From NCBI RefSeq assembly GCF_001894885.1, contig NZ_BCXB01000007.1, positions 97,211 to 161,210 on the forward strand: a DNA stretch of 64,000 bases, given 5' to 3'. The first letter of the stretch is position 1. Each line of letters begins with the position of its first letter. The position numbers were made by a program, and so were the translations under genes. This DNA is from Rhodococcus marinonascens NBRC 14363. Lineage in GTDB: Bacteria > Actinomycetota > Actinomycetes > Mycobacteriales > Mycobacteriaceae. Below are positions 50,649 to 58,615 of the stretch, one piece after another. Below the pieces are notes generated by a model. The model worked only from the letters and a program-made list of their open reading frames with translations. It did not search any database and was not told the DNA's origin.

Positions 50649-51488
50649 TCAGTCCAGAGGTGTTCGATCGTCGATCCAGGTGATGCGATCGAATCCATAG
50701 GCGCGACACGCCTGCTGGATCGATCCGCTGATCGGGCACATTTCGGCGCGCAGTACGAACTCTCCGTGCACGTTGTACAGAGACATCACGACACCAATGC
50801 TCCCTGCGGGCATTGGGTCCAGCGGAATCTCGATCCGGCCATTCGCAAAGGTCGTCACGACCAACGTACCGCTCCACGGAACCTCGTTGCCGGCGTCCGA
50901 ATACCCGTAGATGACCAGCCGTTCCAACTCTCGACACTGCCGTAGATCGATGGCGAACTTCCCACGGCCGTCATTGATTCCAAATAGTGCGGGTGCGGTG
51001 GAGTTCGGCGGTGCGGCAATCCTGCCGGAGGTGGGCGCCAGAGTCGATGAAACACCGGACCGGAGCGTGTAGGCGCATCCGAACTGCAAGTCTCCCACAG
51101 CATCCGAGCACGCAGCTTCCACAGCCAGTAGGCCCACGCCACTCTGCAACCGGGTCAGTGTGACGGTGGGCTCGTCCGGAGTCAGGATGGTGCGTTCCCC
51201 GGTGTCGGCCCGCCTACAGGGACGAGCCGAGGACGGCACGTCGACCGCGGGCGTGGAGGCAACCACGCTGTCGACAGACAGATCGAGTGCCACGTCTTCG
51301 GGAGTCGACAGATCCAGCAAGTCGCTCGTATACGTGGGCGGCTCGACCGACAAACGGTCGTCAACCTGTGGACCGTCGTTGACCGGCGGTGCGGGGTCGG
51401 CGGTTGCTCCGACCTTCGGCCGCGTACGCCGCCGAAGAAACACAAGGTCGGGACGGCCGGGCGCGCTAGTGGGATCGACGAAGCTCAT
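50649..51488 (-). CDS. Divergent TerD-like protein with N-terminal disordered region
   Basis: Protein of 279 residues. The first 95 or so residues are Pro/Ser/Asp-rich and probably disordered (PDLVFLRRRTRPKVG, then a long acidic linker). The remainder resembles a TerD beta-sandwich: DLQFGCAYTLRSG, FAIDLRQCRELERLVIYGYS, GRIEIPLDPMPAG and SLYNVHGEFVLRAE. The acidic DLDAS and DGDDES calcium-binding motifs of true TerD are absent. Start ATG 51488 has GAGGGA six bases upstream. Last gene of the Ter operon, ten bases after the preceding terD. Confidence 0.7.
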   Translation of the reverse strand: MSFVDPTSAPGRPDLVFLRRRTRPKVGATADPAPPVNDGPQVDDRLSVEPPTYTSDLLDLSTPEDVALDLSVDSVVASTPAVDVPSSARPCRRADTGERTILTPDEPTVTLTRLQSGVGLLAVEAACSDAVGDLQFGCAYTLRSGVSSTLAPTSGRIAAPPNSTAPALFGINDGRGKFAIDLRQCRELERLVIYGYSDAGNEVPWSGTLVVTTFANGRIEIPLDPMPAGSIGVVMSLYNVHGEFVLRAEMCPISGSIQQACRAYGFDRITWIDDRTPLD

Positions 51489-51498
51489 ACGCTGTCCC

Positions 51499-52065
51499 TC
51501 ACAGAGGGATTTCGTAGTCATGAGCGATACCGGCTATGCCATTGGCATAGCCTTGGCCGATTACCTTGAATTTCCAACCGTTCTTGTATCGATACACCTC
51601 GCCGAGCGCCAACGCCGTCTCGTTCGACAGCAGCGGAGCAAAGTCTTCCGACCGCACGAGTTCGGCGTTGCCTGCAAGGTTGAGAACTCTCAACTCACAC
51701 TTGCGTAGCTGACCAAGGGCACGGCGCCGCGCAGCACCTTCGTTGAGGTAGAGCACGACGACAAGTCGTACCACGGTGTCAGGTATCGCCGACAAGTCGA
51801 TTTCGACCTGCTCCTGATCGCCCCCGAGTGCTTGCTCGAGCTGCTGAACAGACAACTCCGGAGAGTTCAGTTGATTGAAGAAGACGAAGTGATCTCCGGA
51901 CAGGGCTTTCCCGTTCGCGCCACAGAGAATCGTCGCCATCACGAGATTATCGTGAAGAGGCGATTCCCCTCCCGCATCCCAACTGACACCCAGCACCAAC
52001 CCGGCCAGGTCTGGGATCTCCCTGGTGAGTTCGACATTCGCTCCCCGGCGCATGACGCTCGTCAT
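51499..52065 (-). CDS. TerD family protein lacking canonical acidic motifs
   Basis: TerD-domain protein of 188 residues. The fold pattern is clear: RRGANVELTREIPDL at the N-terminus, GVSWDAGG, GDHFVFFNQLNSPE, VEIDLSAIPDTVVRLVVVLYL and a C-terminal ALGEVYRYKNGWKFKVIGQGYANGI. Where functional TerDs read DLDAS and a DGDDES loop, this protein has NLVMATIL and GGDQEQVE, so metal binding is probably altered or lost. The ATG overlaps the upstream stop (ATGA). Probable partner of the canonical TerDs in the same operon. Confidence 0.88.
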   Translation of the reverse strand: MTSVMRRGANVELTREIPDLAGLVLGVSWDAGGESPLHDNLVMATILCGANGKALSGDHFVFFNQLNSPELSVQQLEQALGGDQEQVEIDLSAIPDTVVRLVVVLYLNEGAARRRALGQLRKCELRVLNLAGNAELVRSEDFAPLLSNETALALGEVYRYKNGWKFKVIGQGYANGIAGIAHDYEIPL

Positions 52066-52559
52066 AAATCAAGGTCCGATCTTGTGAACTTTGTGCGGAG
52101 GAAGTTGCCCTGCGTCGTCAGCGCATCAACGTCGTGAGATCTGGTTGCGGCAAGGATGTCCGTGGCAGCCTCCCACAGCGAATCAACCTGCTGAAGGAGG
52201 AGTTGCCGAGGCGTATGCCCGGACCGTCCGACCGTTGCCACAGTTTGGTCGTCGAGTGCCAGATAGCTGCGCAGAGTCGTAGGAAGGTAATCGGTCGAAA
52301 TCGCTCTTACCGAAATGGCGGCATGAATATCCAGGGGCCGGGCTTCAGCGGTCGCGATGACCTCCCGAAGTGTGTCGGTGACACAACGTGCTGCGACAAC
52401 CGACTCGTTCGAGAGCCGTCCAGCGTTCAGGTTGATGAAGGAGACGAGTTGATGCAGATCCCGAAACAACGCCTCGGGACTATCCTCGTCTTCTTCGAGC
52501 ACATCGGCCGACGGCGAACCATCCGGCTCGCCTTGACCCCTCCGAAACCACGCCATCAT
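52062..52559 (-). CDS. Uncharacterised protein in the Ter operon, 165 residues
   Basis: Mostly alpha-helical soluble protein between telA and a terD. An acidic N-terminal stretch (ADVLEEDEDSPEALF) is followed by helices LFRDLHQLVSFINLNAGRL and REVIATAEARPLDIHA, then QLLLQQVDSLWEAATDIL. I do not recognise a named domain. In Ter/Tel operons of other bacteria this slot is often taken by an XpaC-like or helical accessory protein to TelA, so a TelA partner is plausible. It follows the telA stop closely (start at 52559) and overlaps the next gene. Confidence 0.75.
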   Translation of the reverse strand: MMAWFRRGQGEPDGSPSADVLEEDEDSPEALFRDLHQLVSFINLNAGRLSNESVVAARCVTDTLREVIATAEARPLDIHAAISVRAISTDYLPTTLRSYLALDDQTVATVGRSGHTPRQLLLQQVDSLWEAATDILAATRSHDVDALTTQGNFLRTKFTRSDLDL

Positions 52560-52562
52560 TCG

Positions 52563-53804
52563 TCAGTAGCCGATCTGTCCTGCCGCGTCGGCCGATCCAC
52601 GCTGGATCCGATCGAGGTAGGGCTTTGCGCGCTCGATCTGACCTTCCAGCGCAGTCACGGTCTCTGCCATGCTGTCGACAGCCTGGGCGCGGAAAGCATC
52701 GACCGCATCCATCGTCTGGAAGACATTGTCGAAAGCTGCCTGGAGTTTCTGGACGTCGATCATGCTAGTGGCTGCCTGCTGGTTGATCTCCGCCCCCTGG
52801 ATCCGCAGCTGGTTCGAGGTCGACTCGATCAGATTGGACGTCGTGGTATTCAGCGCGCTGATCTGATCGAGCACCAGCTTCTGCCGGGACAGTGCCTGAG
52901 CGACGATGATGGCCGTGCGGAGCGCAGTGATCGTGGTCGTCTGGGCGCGGTCCACACCCTTGATCAGTTCAAGGTTGTTGCGCCGCACGAGGTCCAATGC
53001 CATGTAACCCTGCACGTTGACCGTCATCTGCGTCATGAGGTCCTGACGACGCTGGCGGATCGCAAACAACGCGTCGGAACGCAAGGTGTTCGCACTCTCG
53101 GTGTTTCCGGATGCCTCGAGCTCGGCGACCTTCTGTTCGACAGCGCTCTCGAGGGCCGCGGCAAGCTGGTTGTATTCGGTCAGTTTGGCCATCATGTTCC
53201 ACATGTTGGCCTTCTCCGTTTCGATGCTGGCATTGTCTTTGCGCAGCTCGTCCTGACCGGAGTCCAATGCCTTGATAATCGAGTTCAAGTGCGCCTGTGA
53301 GGATTGGTACCGGGCGAAGTATCGGTCGATTTTGTTACCGCCGGGAAGGAACCTGAGTAGCTTCTTTGCACCGCTGAGCTCGGCGCGCCCCGGATCGAGC
53401 TCGGTGACGGTATTGCGTAGATCGAGGAGTGTGTTGCTGACGCGGGTCTGCGCATCGTCGCTCTGCCGCCCTTTCGCCGCTCCTGCACCGGCAGCCGGAC
53501 GATCGAGAATGCGGTTCGTCACACCCGCAGAAGCGCGCATTTCGGTGTTGCCCATCGAGGTAATCGAGTCGATCTTCTTCGCGAAGTCCGGGGATCGCAT
53601 GTCCATGACCACAAGCTCATTGGCGAAGGCGGTCGCCTTTGTTCGCAACTCGACCTGCTTGCCGTCGTCGAGGGCGATCGCGTCGGCGGCTTCTTCCTGC
53701 TTGACGATCACGACGGGGGCAGGAGGGGTCAGTACGAGGGCATTGCCGGCCGAGGCCGTCGGCGTTGCGGGCGCCGAGGTGGATCCGAGGTCGAGGTCGG
53801 ACAT
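52563..53804 (-). CDS. telA: TelA family toxic anion resistance protein
   Basis: Protein of 413 residues of the TelA/KlaA family, associated with resistance to tellurite and other stresses. The N-terminus is Pro/Ala-rich; the family core is a long helical coiled coil: LRFLPGGNKIDRYFARYQSSQ, IIKALDSGQDELRKDN, LTQMTVNVQGYMALDLVRRN-like segment (here MTVNVQGYMALDLVRRNN) and a VAQALSRQKLVLDQISALN tract. Start ATG 53804 has AAGGAG; the frame is open to 53963 without support. Lies between terD (53902) and the uncharacterised gene. Confidence 0.92.
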   Translation of the reverse strand: MSDLDLGSTSAPATPTASAGNALVLTPPAPVVIVKQEEAADAIALDDGKQVELRTKATAFANELVVMDMRSPDFAKKIDSITSMGNTEMRASAGVTNRILDRPAAGAGAAKGRQSDDAQTRVSNTLLDLRNTVTELDPGRAELSGAKKLLRFLPGGNKIDRYFARYQSSQAHLNSIIKALDSGQDELRKDNASIETEKANMWNMMAKLTEYNQLAAALESAVEQKVAELEASGNTESANTLRSDALFAIRQRRQDLMTQMTVNVQGYMALDLVRRNNLELIKGVDRAQTTTITALRTAIIVAQALSRQKLVLDQISALNTTTSNLIESTSNQLRIQGAEINQQAATSMIDVQKLQAAFDNVFQTMDAVDAFRAQAVDSMAETVTALEGQIERAKPYLDRIQRGSADAAGQIGY

Positions 53805-53901
53805 TGATTGACTCCTTGCAGGGTGTATTACAACGATCAAAGGCGCGGGAAGGGCAGTCGGCGACCACTGAACAGCCTGCCGCGCGGACCGCCCGCGGAG
53901 A

Positions 53902-54480
53902 TTACAAGAGCGCCACGATTGCCGGTAGCAGTTCTTTGAAGGTGCGCCCAGCGGCGGGAGCACCGAGTGCCGTCATCGACCAACGGTCGCCGTCACGAGT
54001 CACCTTCGCCATGATCTGGGCGGTATGACTACCTGATCCGGTCAGCGTGTACCGGGCGATCTCCGTCTCCGTCGTCTCGTCGATCAATCGACAGAAAGCG
54101 TTCTCAATCTGCGAGAAGTCCTGGCCCGTGAAGGAATTGACCGCGAAGACAATCGTCGTGACCGAAGGATGGATGCGCTGCAAGTCAACTTTGATCGATT
54201 CGTCGTCGCCATCGCCGGCGCCGGTGCGATTGTCGCCGGTATGCAGGACCGATTTGTCCTTGCTCTGAAGCTGCTGGAACCACACCTGATCCGTCAGATT
54301 GCCCGCAGCATCGAATAGCAGCGCAGAGGCGTCCAAGTCGATCGTCTGGTTCTTCAAACCCCCGAAGATGCCTCGCTTCTTCGCGGCATCCCAGCCGAGA
54401 CCCATACGCACCTGCGTCAGGGTGGCGCCGCCAGGTTTGGTCAAGGAAACCTGCTGTCCCTTGCTCAAGTTCACACTCAC
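53902..54480 (-). CDS. TerD family calcium-binding stress protein
   Basis: Canonical TerD domain protein of 192 residues. The GTG start at 54480 gives the usual N-terminus VSVNLSKGQQVSLTK (formyl-Met first), with GAGGAG ten bases upstream; the longer open frame to 54579 is unsupported. The calcium-binding motifs are intact: [11 protein letters not shown] near residue 48 and [20 protein letters not shown] near residue 75. The insertion KKRGIFGGLKNQT before the first acidic motif is typical of one TerD subgroup. Binding of calcium by TerD is known; the link to tellurite and phage or colicin resistance is known for the family. Confidence 0.93.
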   Translation of the reverse strand: MSVNLSKGQQVSLTKPGGATLTQVRMGLGWDAAKKRGIFGGLKNQTIDLDASALLFDAAGNLTDQVWFQQLQSKDKSVLHTGDNRTGAGDGDDESIKVDLQRIHPSVTTIVFAVNSFTGQDFSQIENAFCRLIDETTETEIARYTLTGSGSHTAQIMAKVTRDGDRWSMTALGAPAAGRTFKELLPAIVALL

Positions 54481-54621
54481 GCGATCAATTCTCCTCAGTG
54501 TTGTGTCGATTATCTGCGATACCGGTCTTCGCTGTACTCGGGTGATGGAGCACGAGCGCCGCAGCGACGAACGCGCCACCCATCAGTCCGATAGCCACCT
54601 CTAGGTCAGGATAGGGAATAC

Positions 54622-55200
54622 TCAGGCAATGTTGACGCCGAAGTCACGGGCAAGTCCGGCGAGTCCGGACTCGTAACCCTGGCCAACAGCGCGGAACTTC
54701 CAGTCGCCTCCGTGGCGGTAAAGTTCGCCGAACAACATTGCCGTCTCCGTCGACGCGTCCTCTGTGAGGTCGTATCTCGTGATCTCGACGTTGTCGGCTT
54801 GATTTACCACGCGAATGTAGGCATTGCTGACCTGCCCGAACGACTGGCCCCGTTCGCGAGCGTCGTAGATCGACACGGTGATGACAATCCTGTCGACGTC
54901 CGTCGGCACAGAAATAAGATCGACCTTGATGGACTCGTCGTCTCCGTCACCGTCGCCGGTGAGATTGTCCCCCGTGTGCTCGACGGTGCCGTCGGGGCTC
55001 GTGAGGTTGCCGTAGAAGACGAAGTGTTGATCGGAGATAACCTTCCCCGATGCATTCAGAAGCAACGCGCTCGCGTCCAGGTCGAAGTCGGCCCCGCTGG
55101 TGGTGCGAGCATCCCAACCGAGGCCGACCAGCACGGCCTGCAGCCCAGGGGCTTCTTTGGTCAGAGAGACGTTCCCGCCCTTTGCCAGACTGACTCCCAT
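54622..55200 (-). CDS. TerD family calcium-binding stress protein
   Basis: Canonical TerD protein of 192 residues: [19 protein letters not shown], then [33 protein letters not shown] and [20 protein letters not shown], ending [20 protein letters not shown]. Both acidic calcium motifs are complete. Two ATGs are possible; GGAGG touches the first (55206) and is six bases from the second (55200), so 55200 is preferred. It is the first gene of the leftward Ter operon, 141 bp upstream of the next terD, and is divergent from the MBL gene. Confidence 0.94.
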   Translation of the reverse strand: MGVSLAKGGNVSLTKEAPGLQAVLVGLGWDARTTSGADFDLDASALLLNASGKVISDQHFVFYGNLTSPDGTVEHTGDNLTGDGDGDDESIKVDLISVPTDVDRIVITVSIYDARERGQSFGQVSNAYIRVVNQADNVEITRYDLTEDASTETAMLFGELYRHGGDWKFRAVGQGYESGLAGLARDFGVNIA

Positions 55201-55683
55201 GCTCATCCTCCAGTTCGTAGTGGCAAACGCGCCATGCCAGGAATGCTTCCGCGATCTTTGCGAGTGTGGAAAGAACCATAACGTGCCCGGCGCTGGAAGG
55301 CAGCCCTGGCAATCGCGAAGATACGACACCGTCGCTTCAACGGAAATCGCGAAGCCGCGGTCCAACTCCGTGTTGCCTCGCTTCCCTTGAACCTCGAACG
55401 GTGCCGCTGAAAATACACGCAACCACCGACAGTTGTCTTCGGGCCCTGTCCTACGTGGCAGGTGACTCCCAGTCCAACGGTCACACGAAGCGAACCCTTC
55501 CCACGGACGGTGGCGATTCGAACCGAAACCGATGATCTCGGCGCGATTCGTTGACCAGATCAACCGCCGGGTTACGAGACGACCGTCCCGCCAGCCGGGA
55601 CCCGGGGTGTCGGATTCCGCGGCGAAAGGTCAGTATGAAGTTAACCGGAACTAGCTTGTTCATCCAGACGACGAGGTGTGCAC
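55201..55683. other. Divergent intergenic region, 483 bp
   Basis: Promoter region for the Ter operon (leftward) and the MBL gene (rightward). An open extension of the terD frame to 55563 lacks family likeness. A TTCGAATC string on the minus strand near 55510 resembles a tRNA T-loop, but no cloverleaf can be folded around it. Confidence 0.5.
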
Positions 55684-56682
55684 ATGCCCGACGCGGCGCC
55701 CATCGGTGACGGGATCTTCCAGATCCCGGTCCCGATCACGAACAACCCCCTCGGTCACACACTCGTGTACGCGATGGAATCCCCCGGCGGCCTGATTCTC
55801 GTCGACGCCGGTTGGAACGACGACAACGCCTGGAACGGTCTCACCTCCGGACTCGAAGCTATCGGGCACTCGGTGAAGGATGTGGAAGGCGTCGTACTCA
55901 CTCACTTCCACCCCGACCACACGGGTCTGTGCGGCCGGGTACGGGAGGCCTCCGGCGCATGGATCGCAATGCACGAATCCGATCACGAGTTGTTCGCGCA
56001 CATATCGACCGGCTTCGGAACCGAGTGGATGAACTCTCAGAAGGCCAACATGGCGCGTGCCGGCGCCGGCGCATCAGACCTCGAGGCATTCCAGAGCTTC
56101 TCAGGCACGCACCCGCCAGTCGGTCCCAGCTCTGCACCGGACCGTGTCCTGGTCGACAACCAACTCATTGCACTCGCGGACCGCAGCCTGCGCGCTGTCT
56201 ACACCCCGGGACACACGCCCGGCCACGTCTGCTTCTACCTGGAAGACGCCGACGTGATGTTCACCGGCGACCACGTCCTACAGAAGACGACGCCCCATGT
56301 CGGTAACTTTGTCTACCCGCTGGAAGAACGCGACGCCCTGGCCGAATTCATGGACTCGCTGCGTCGCGTTCAGACCATGCACGTCACCCGCGGACTCGGC
56401 GCGCACGGCATCCCCATCGACGACGTCACGAGCCGGGCCGGCGAGTTGATCGAACACCACGAAGAGCGACTCGACCATCTGTACAGGGCATTCGGCGACG
56501 ATCAGATCACCGTGTGGCAGGTCGCCGAGCGCATGCAGTGGTACAAGCCGTGGGCAGACATCTCTCCCATGGGTAAGAGCATGGCACTGTCCGAGGCGGC
56601 AGCCCACCTTCGGCACCTCGTCGCCCGCGACCTCGTCGCGCAGGTGCCGAACTCCGAACCTGCAGTCTTCGCCCGCCGCTGA
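55684..56682 (+). CDS. MBL-fold metallo-hydrolase
   Basis: Hydrolase of 332 residues. The zinc motif THFHPDHTG is near residue 79, HTPGHVCFY near 185 and GDHVLQKTTPHVG near 200 supply further ligands. A C-terminal helical winged-helix-like domain (EHHEERLDHLYRAFGDD, WQVAERMQWYKPW, HLRHLVARDLVAQ) is typical of the LACTB2/glyoxalase II-like subgroup. Substrate unknown; thioester, lactone or RNA are all possible in this subgroup. ATG 55684 is seven bases after GAGG; a GTG at 55678 is too close to it. Confidence 0.9.
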   Translation: MPDAAPIGDGIFQIPVPITNNPLGHTLVYAMESPGGLILVDAGWNDDNAWNGLTSGLEAIGHSVKDVEGVVLTHFHPDHTGLCGRVREASGAWIAMHESDHELFAHISTGFGTEWMNSQKANMARAGAGASDLEAFQSFSGTHPPVGPSSAPDRVLVDNQLIALADRSLRAVYTPGHTPGHVCFYLEDADVMFTGDHVLQKTTPHVGNFVYPLEERDALAEFMDSLRRVQTMHVTRGLGAHGIPIDDVTSRAGELIEHHEERLDHLYRAFGDDQITVWQVAERMQWYKPWADISPMGKSMALSEAAAHLRHLVARDLVAQVPNSEPAVFARR

Positions 56683-56718
56683 CAGGTGAGCCGCAGCGGG
56701 CGCGTGAGCACTCCGTCA

Positions 56719-56766
56719 CTCACACAGGCGGCCACTCACACAGGCGGCGTTTCTCACACAGGCGGC
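56719..56766. repeat. Three copies of a 14-bp repeat over the dinB 3' end
   Basis: CTCACACAGGCGGC occurs at 56719, 56735 and 56753. The third copy contains the dinB stop codon and the codons for its last three residues on the minus strand; the other two lie just beyond it, so the gene's tail, stop codon included, has been multiplied. Confidence 0.9.
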
Positions 56767-57797
56767 GTCATCTCCAACCGCACACCGAGAAGTCGTACCT
56801 CTCGCTCATGGTCGAGCCTATCGACCAAGGCTGCTGCTTGATCAGCAATCATGTCCGCATCGAATGTCGGATCCTGCATCGGCATACTCGTCGTGTGCGT
56901 GTCGAACGGGGCGTAGCGCACCTTTACCGTCACTCGCACCGCCCGACGGTTCTCCGCGACGATGTCCTCCCTGACGCGAACTGCCAAGCGACGGACCTCT
57001 GCCGTGACGTCCGTCCAGTCCACAAGGTTCCGTTGAAACGTAGTCTCCCGACTGTGCGACCTCGCAACCCACCGCTCAGCCGAGACCGGCGAATGATCGA
57101 TACCGCGACCGATCCGGGCGTACCACGGACCCATGTTCGGACCGAGGGTCGCGGCCAACTCCCGGTCCGAAGCGTCTGCCAGTTGCCGGACCGTGCTAAC
57201 ACCCAAGGCAGCAAGCTTTCTCGAGGTCTTCCTACCAATTCCCCACAACGACTCGGTGCTGCGCTCCCCCATGACAGCAAACCAATTCTCCTCGGTGAGC
57301 CGATAGACGCCCTGTGGCTTGCCGAGATCGGTCGCAACCTTGGCGCGTAACTTGTTGTCACCTATGCCCACTGAGCAATGGAGGCCGGTCGCGGCCAAGA
57401 CAGCATCGTGGACCGTTTCAGCGAAGGCTTCCGGGTCACCGGTCTCGACATCAAGAAACGCCTCGTCCCAGCCCGCTACCTCGACGACGACGTCCAGCGT
57501 CCGCAGAGTGTCCATCACGACCCCCGACACCTCGCTGTATGCCTCGGCGTCGACAGCAAGGAACACCGCGTCCGGGATCCTGCGTGCCGCGATCCTCAGT
57601 GGCATTCCGGAACCGACACCGAACTCGCGCGCCTCGTACGATGCCGTTGAAACCACACCCCGCTCGGTGGGATCTCCGCGACCGCCTACAACAACGGGAC
57701 GTCCCCGCAGGTCAGGGTTGCGCAGGACCTCGACCGCGGCAATGAACTGATCGAGATCGACGTGTAGCACCCACCGCCGCCGCGTCGGAGTGCTCAT
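56754..57797 (-). CDS. dinB: DNA polymerase IV (Y-family, DinB)
   Basis: Translesion polymerase of 347 residues. The N-terminal catalytic block HVDLDQFIAAVEVLRNP has the first Asp, with Phe as the steric gate; PVVVGGRGDPTERGVVSTAS; the second catalytic pair is in AGWDEAFLDVE near residue 108; SVGIGDNKLRAKVATDLGKP and the helix-hairpin-helix WGIGRKTSRKLAALGV follow, then the little-finger domain. No C-terminal beta-clamp motif is obvious, as in the shorter DinB2-type enzymes of actinobacteria. The last codons and stop are tandemly repeated downstream. Confidence 0.93.
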   Translation of the reverse strand: MSTPTRRRWVLHVDLDQFIAAVEVLRNPDLRGRPVVVGGRGDPTERGVVSTASYEAREFGVGSGMPLRIAARRIPDAVFLAVDAEAYSEVSGVVMDTLRTLDVVVEVAGWDEAFLDVETGDPEAFAETVHDAVLAATGLHCSVGIGDNKLRAKVATDLGKPQGVYRLTEENWFAVMGERSTESLWGIGRKTSRKLAALGVSTVRQLADASDRELAATLGPNMGPWYARIGRGIDHSPVSAERWVARSHSRETTFQRNLVDWTDVTAEVRRLAVRVREDIVAENRRAVRVTVKVRYAPFDTHTTSMPMQDPTFDADMIADQAAALVDRLDHEREVRLLGVRLEMTPPV

Positions 57798-58188
57798 GAT
57801 CCCAGTATCCGTAATCGACTACACGTACATGTGGATATCCGAGTTCCGGACCCCAAGTTCCACAGCCGCTCAGGAGAGTTTGACGACATCATCGCCAACG
57901 ACCTACCCAGTGGTTCGTCCGTCGTCACGGTCTCACCACCGGACGCCGCATTCACGAGTGACGGCTGCGGGACTTGGACGAAGACTGGGTGATCACGGCT
58001 CGTTCGACGAGTCTCCACCACTCTCACTGGTGATGGTGGACTGAGGCGGTGTACCGATTGGGGGTCGAGCGCGGGTCCATTCCGGTTGGGAACCGGACAC
58101 CACGGAACCAGAGGCCGCACGATTCCAGCGGTGACACCACGTCCAGTGCCTGCTCGTACCCGGTGCCTACAACAATCACCCGCAGCAA
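57798..58188. other. Intergenic region, 391 bp
   Basis: Contains the secreted-protein remnant at 57831-57992. From 58000 to 58188 a plus-strand frame reads YRLGVERGSIPVG and SACSYPVP, which may be a second scrambled fragment of the same kind of domain, but this is weak. Confidence 0.45.
57831..57992 (+). pseudogene. C-terminal remnant of a secreted/lipoprotein domain
   Basis: A 53-codon frame from a GTG to a TGA reads FHSRSGEFDDIIANDL, then VVTVSPPDAAFTSDGCGTW and a short basic end. The pattern GEFD-x-IIAND followed by a C-terminal GCGTW is, from memory, typical of the last 50 residues of small exported proteins of actinobacteria. The N-terminal signal peptide and first half are missing: the frame begins about 35 bp from the divergent dinB start. 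No ribosome-binding site is present, so it is probably a truncated gene. Confidence 0.55.
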
Positions 58189-58503
58189 CTACGCCGGAGG
58201 GACCACCCCTCTGTCGTCGGTGGGCGGTGACTCGCCCTCATTGACCGGCGGTGGGAAGTCGCTATTGGAACCTTCGCACTCGTCTTCCAACTCGCTGTAT
58301 GGATTGACACCAAATCCAGGCACGTAGTCCCCGTAGAATTCGTCGCAGTTGTTCTGCGGATCGTAGGGCTCCTGCACAAGGTAGTCCTGCTTGCTCACCG
58401 GCACTTCAGCGTCGAGAGCATCGCCCCAGGCAACACCCGATGCCCCCGATCCGAGCACGGTGACGCATGCCGCCACCGCGGCCAATCTCCTGCCCGTTCT
58501 CAT
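58189..58503 (-). CDS. Small secreted hypothetical protein
   Basis: Protein of 104 residues with a classical signal peptide: MRTGRRLAAVAACVTVLGSG with probable cleavage after ASGVAWG or nearby, near residue 26. The mature part is acidic and Pro/Asn-rich (DPQNNCDEFYGDYVPGFG, ELEDECEG), with two cysteines that may form a disulphide. No family recognised. GGAGG lies five bases before the ATG at 58503; an upstream frame to 58557 is not supported. Confidence 0.72.
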   Translation of the reverse strand: MRTGRRLAAVAACVTVLGSGASGVAWGDALDAEVPVSKQDYLVQEPYDPQNNCDEFYGDYVPGFGVNPYSELEDECEGSNSDFPPPVNEGESPPTDDRGVVPPA

Positions 58504-58615
58504 GACTGCCTCCATCGATTTAGTTGCCTCTCGACGCGGTACCCATAACCCGGGCAATCAATCATCCTCGACGAGGACAATTTCTTCAAAAATCGACGAT
58601 CGGTCGATTCACCGA

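Noticed and set aside
55490..55530. tRNA-like T-loop on the minus strand
   Set aside because: The flanking bases do not form T, anticodon or acceptor stems and there is no CCA or leader context.
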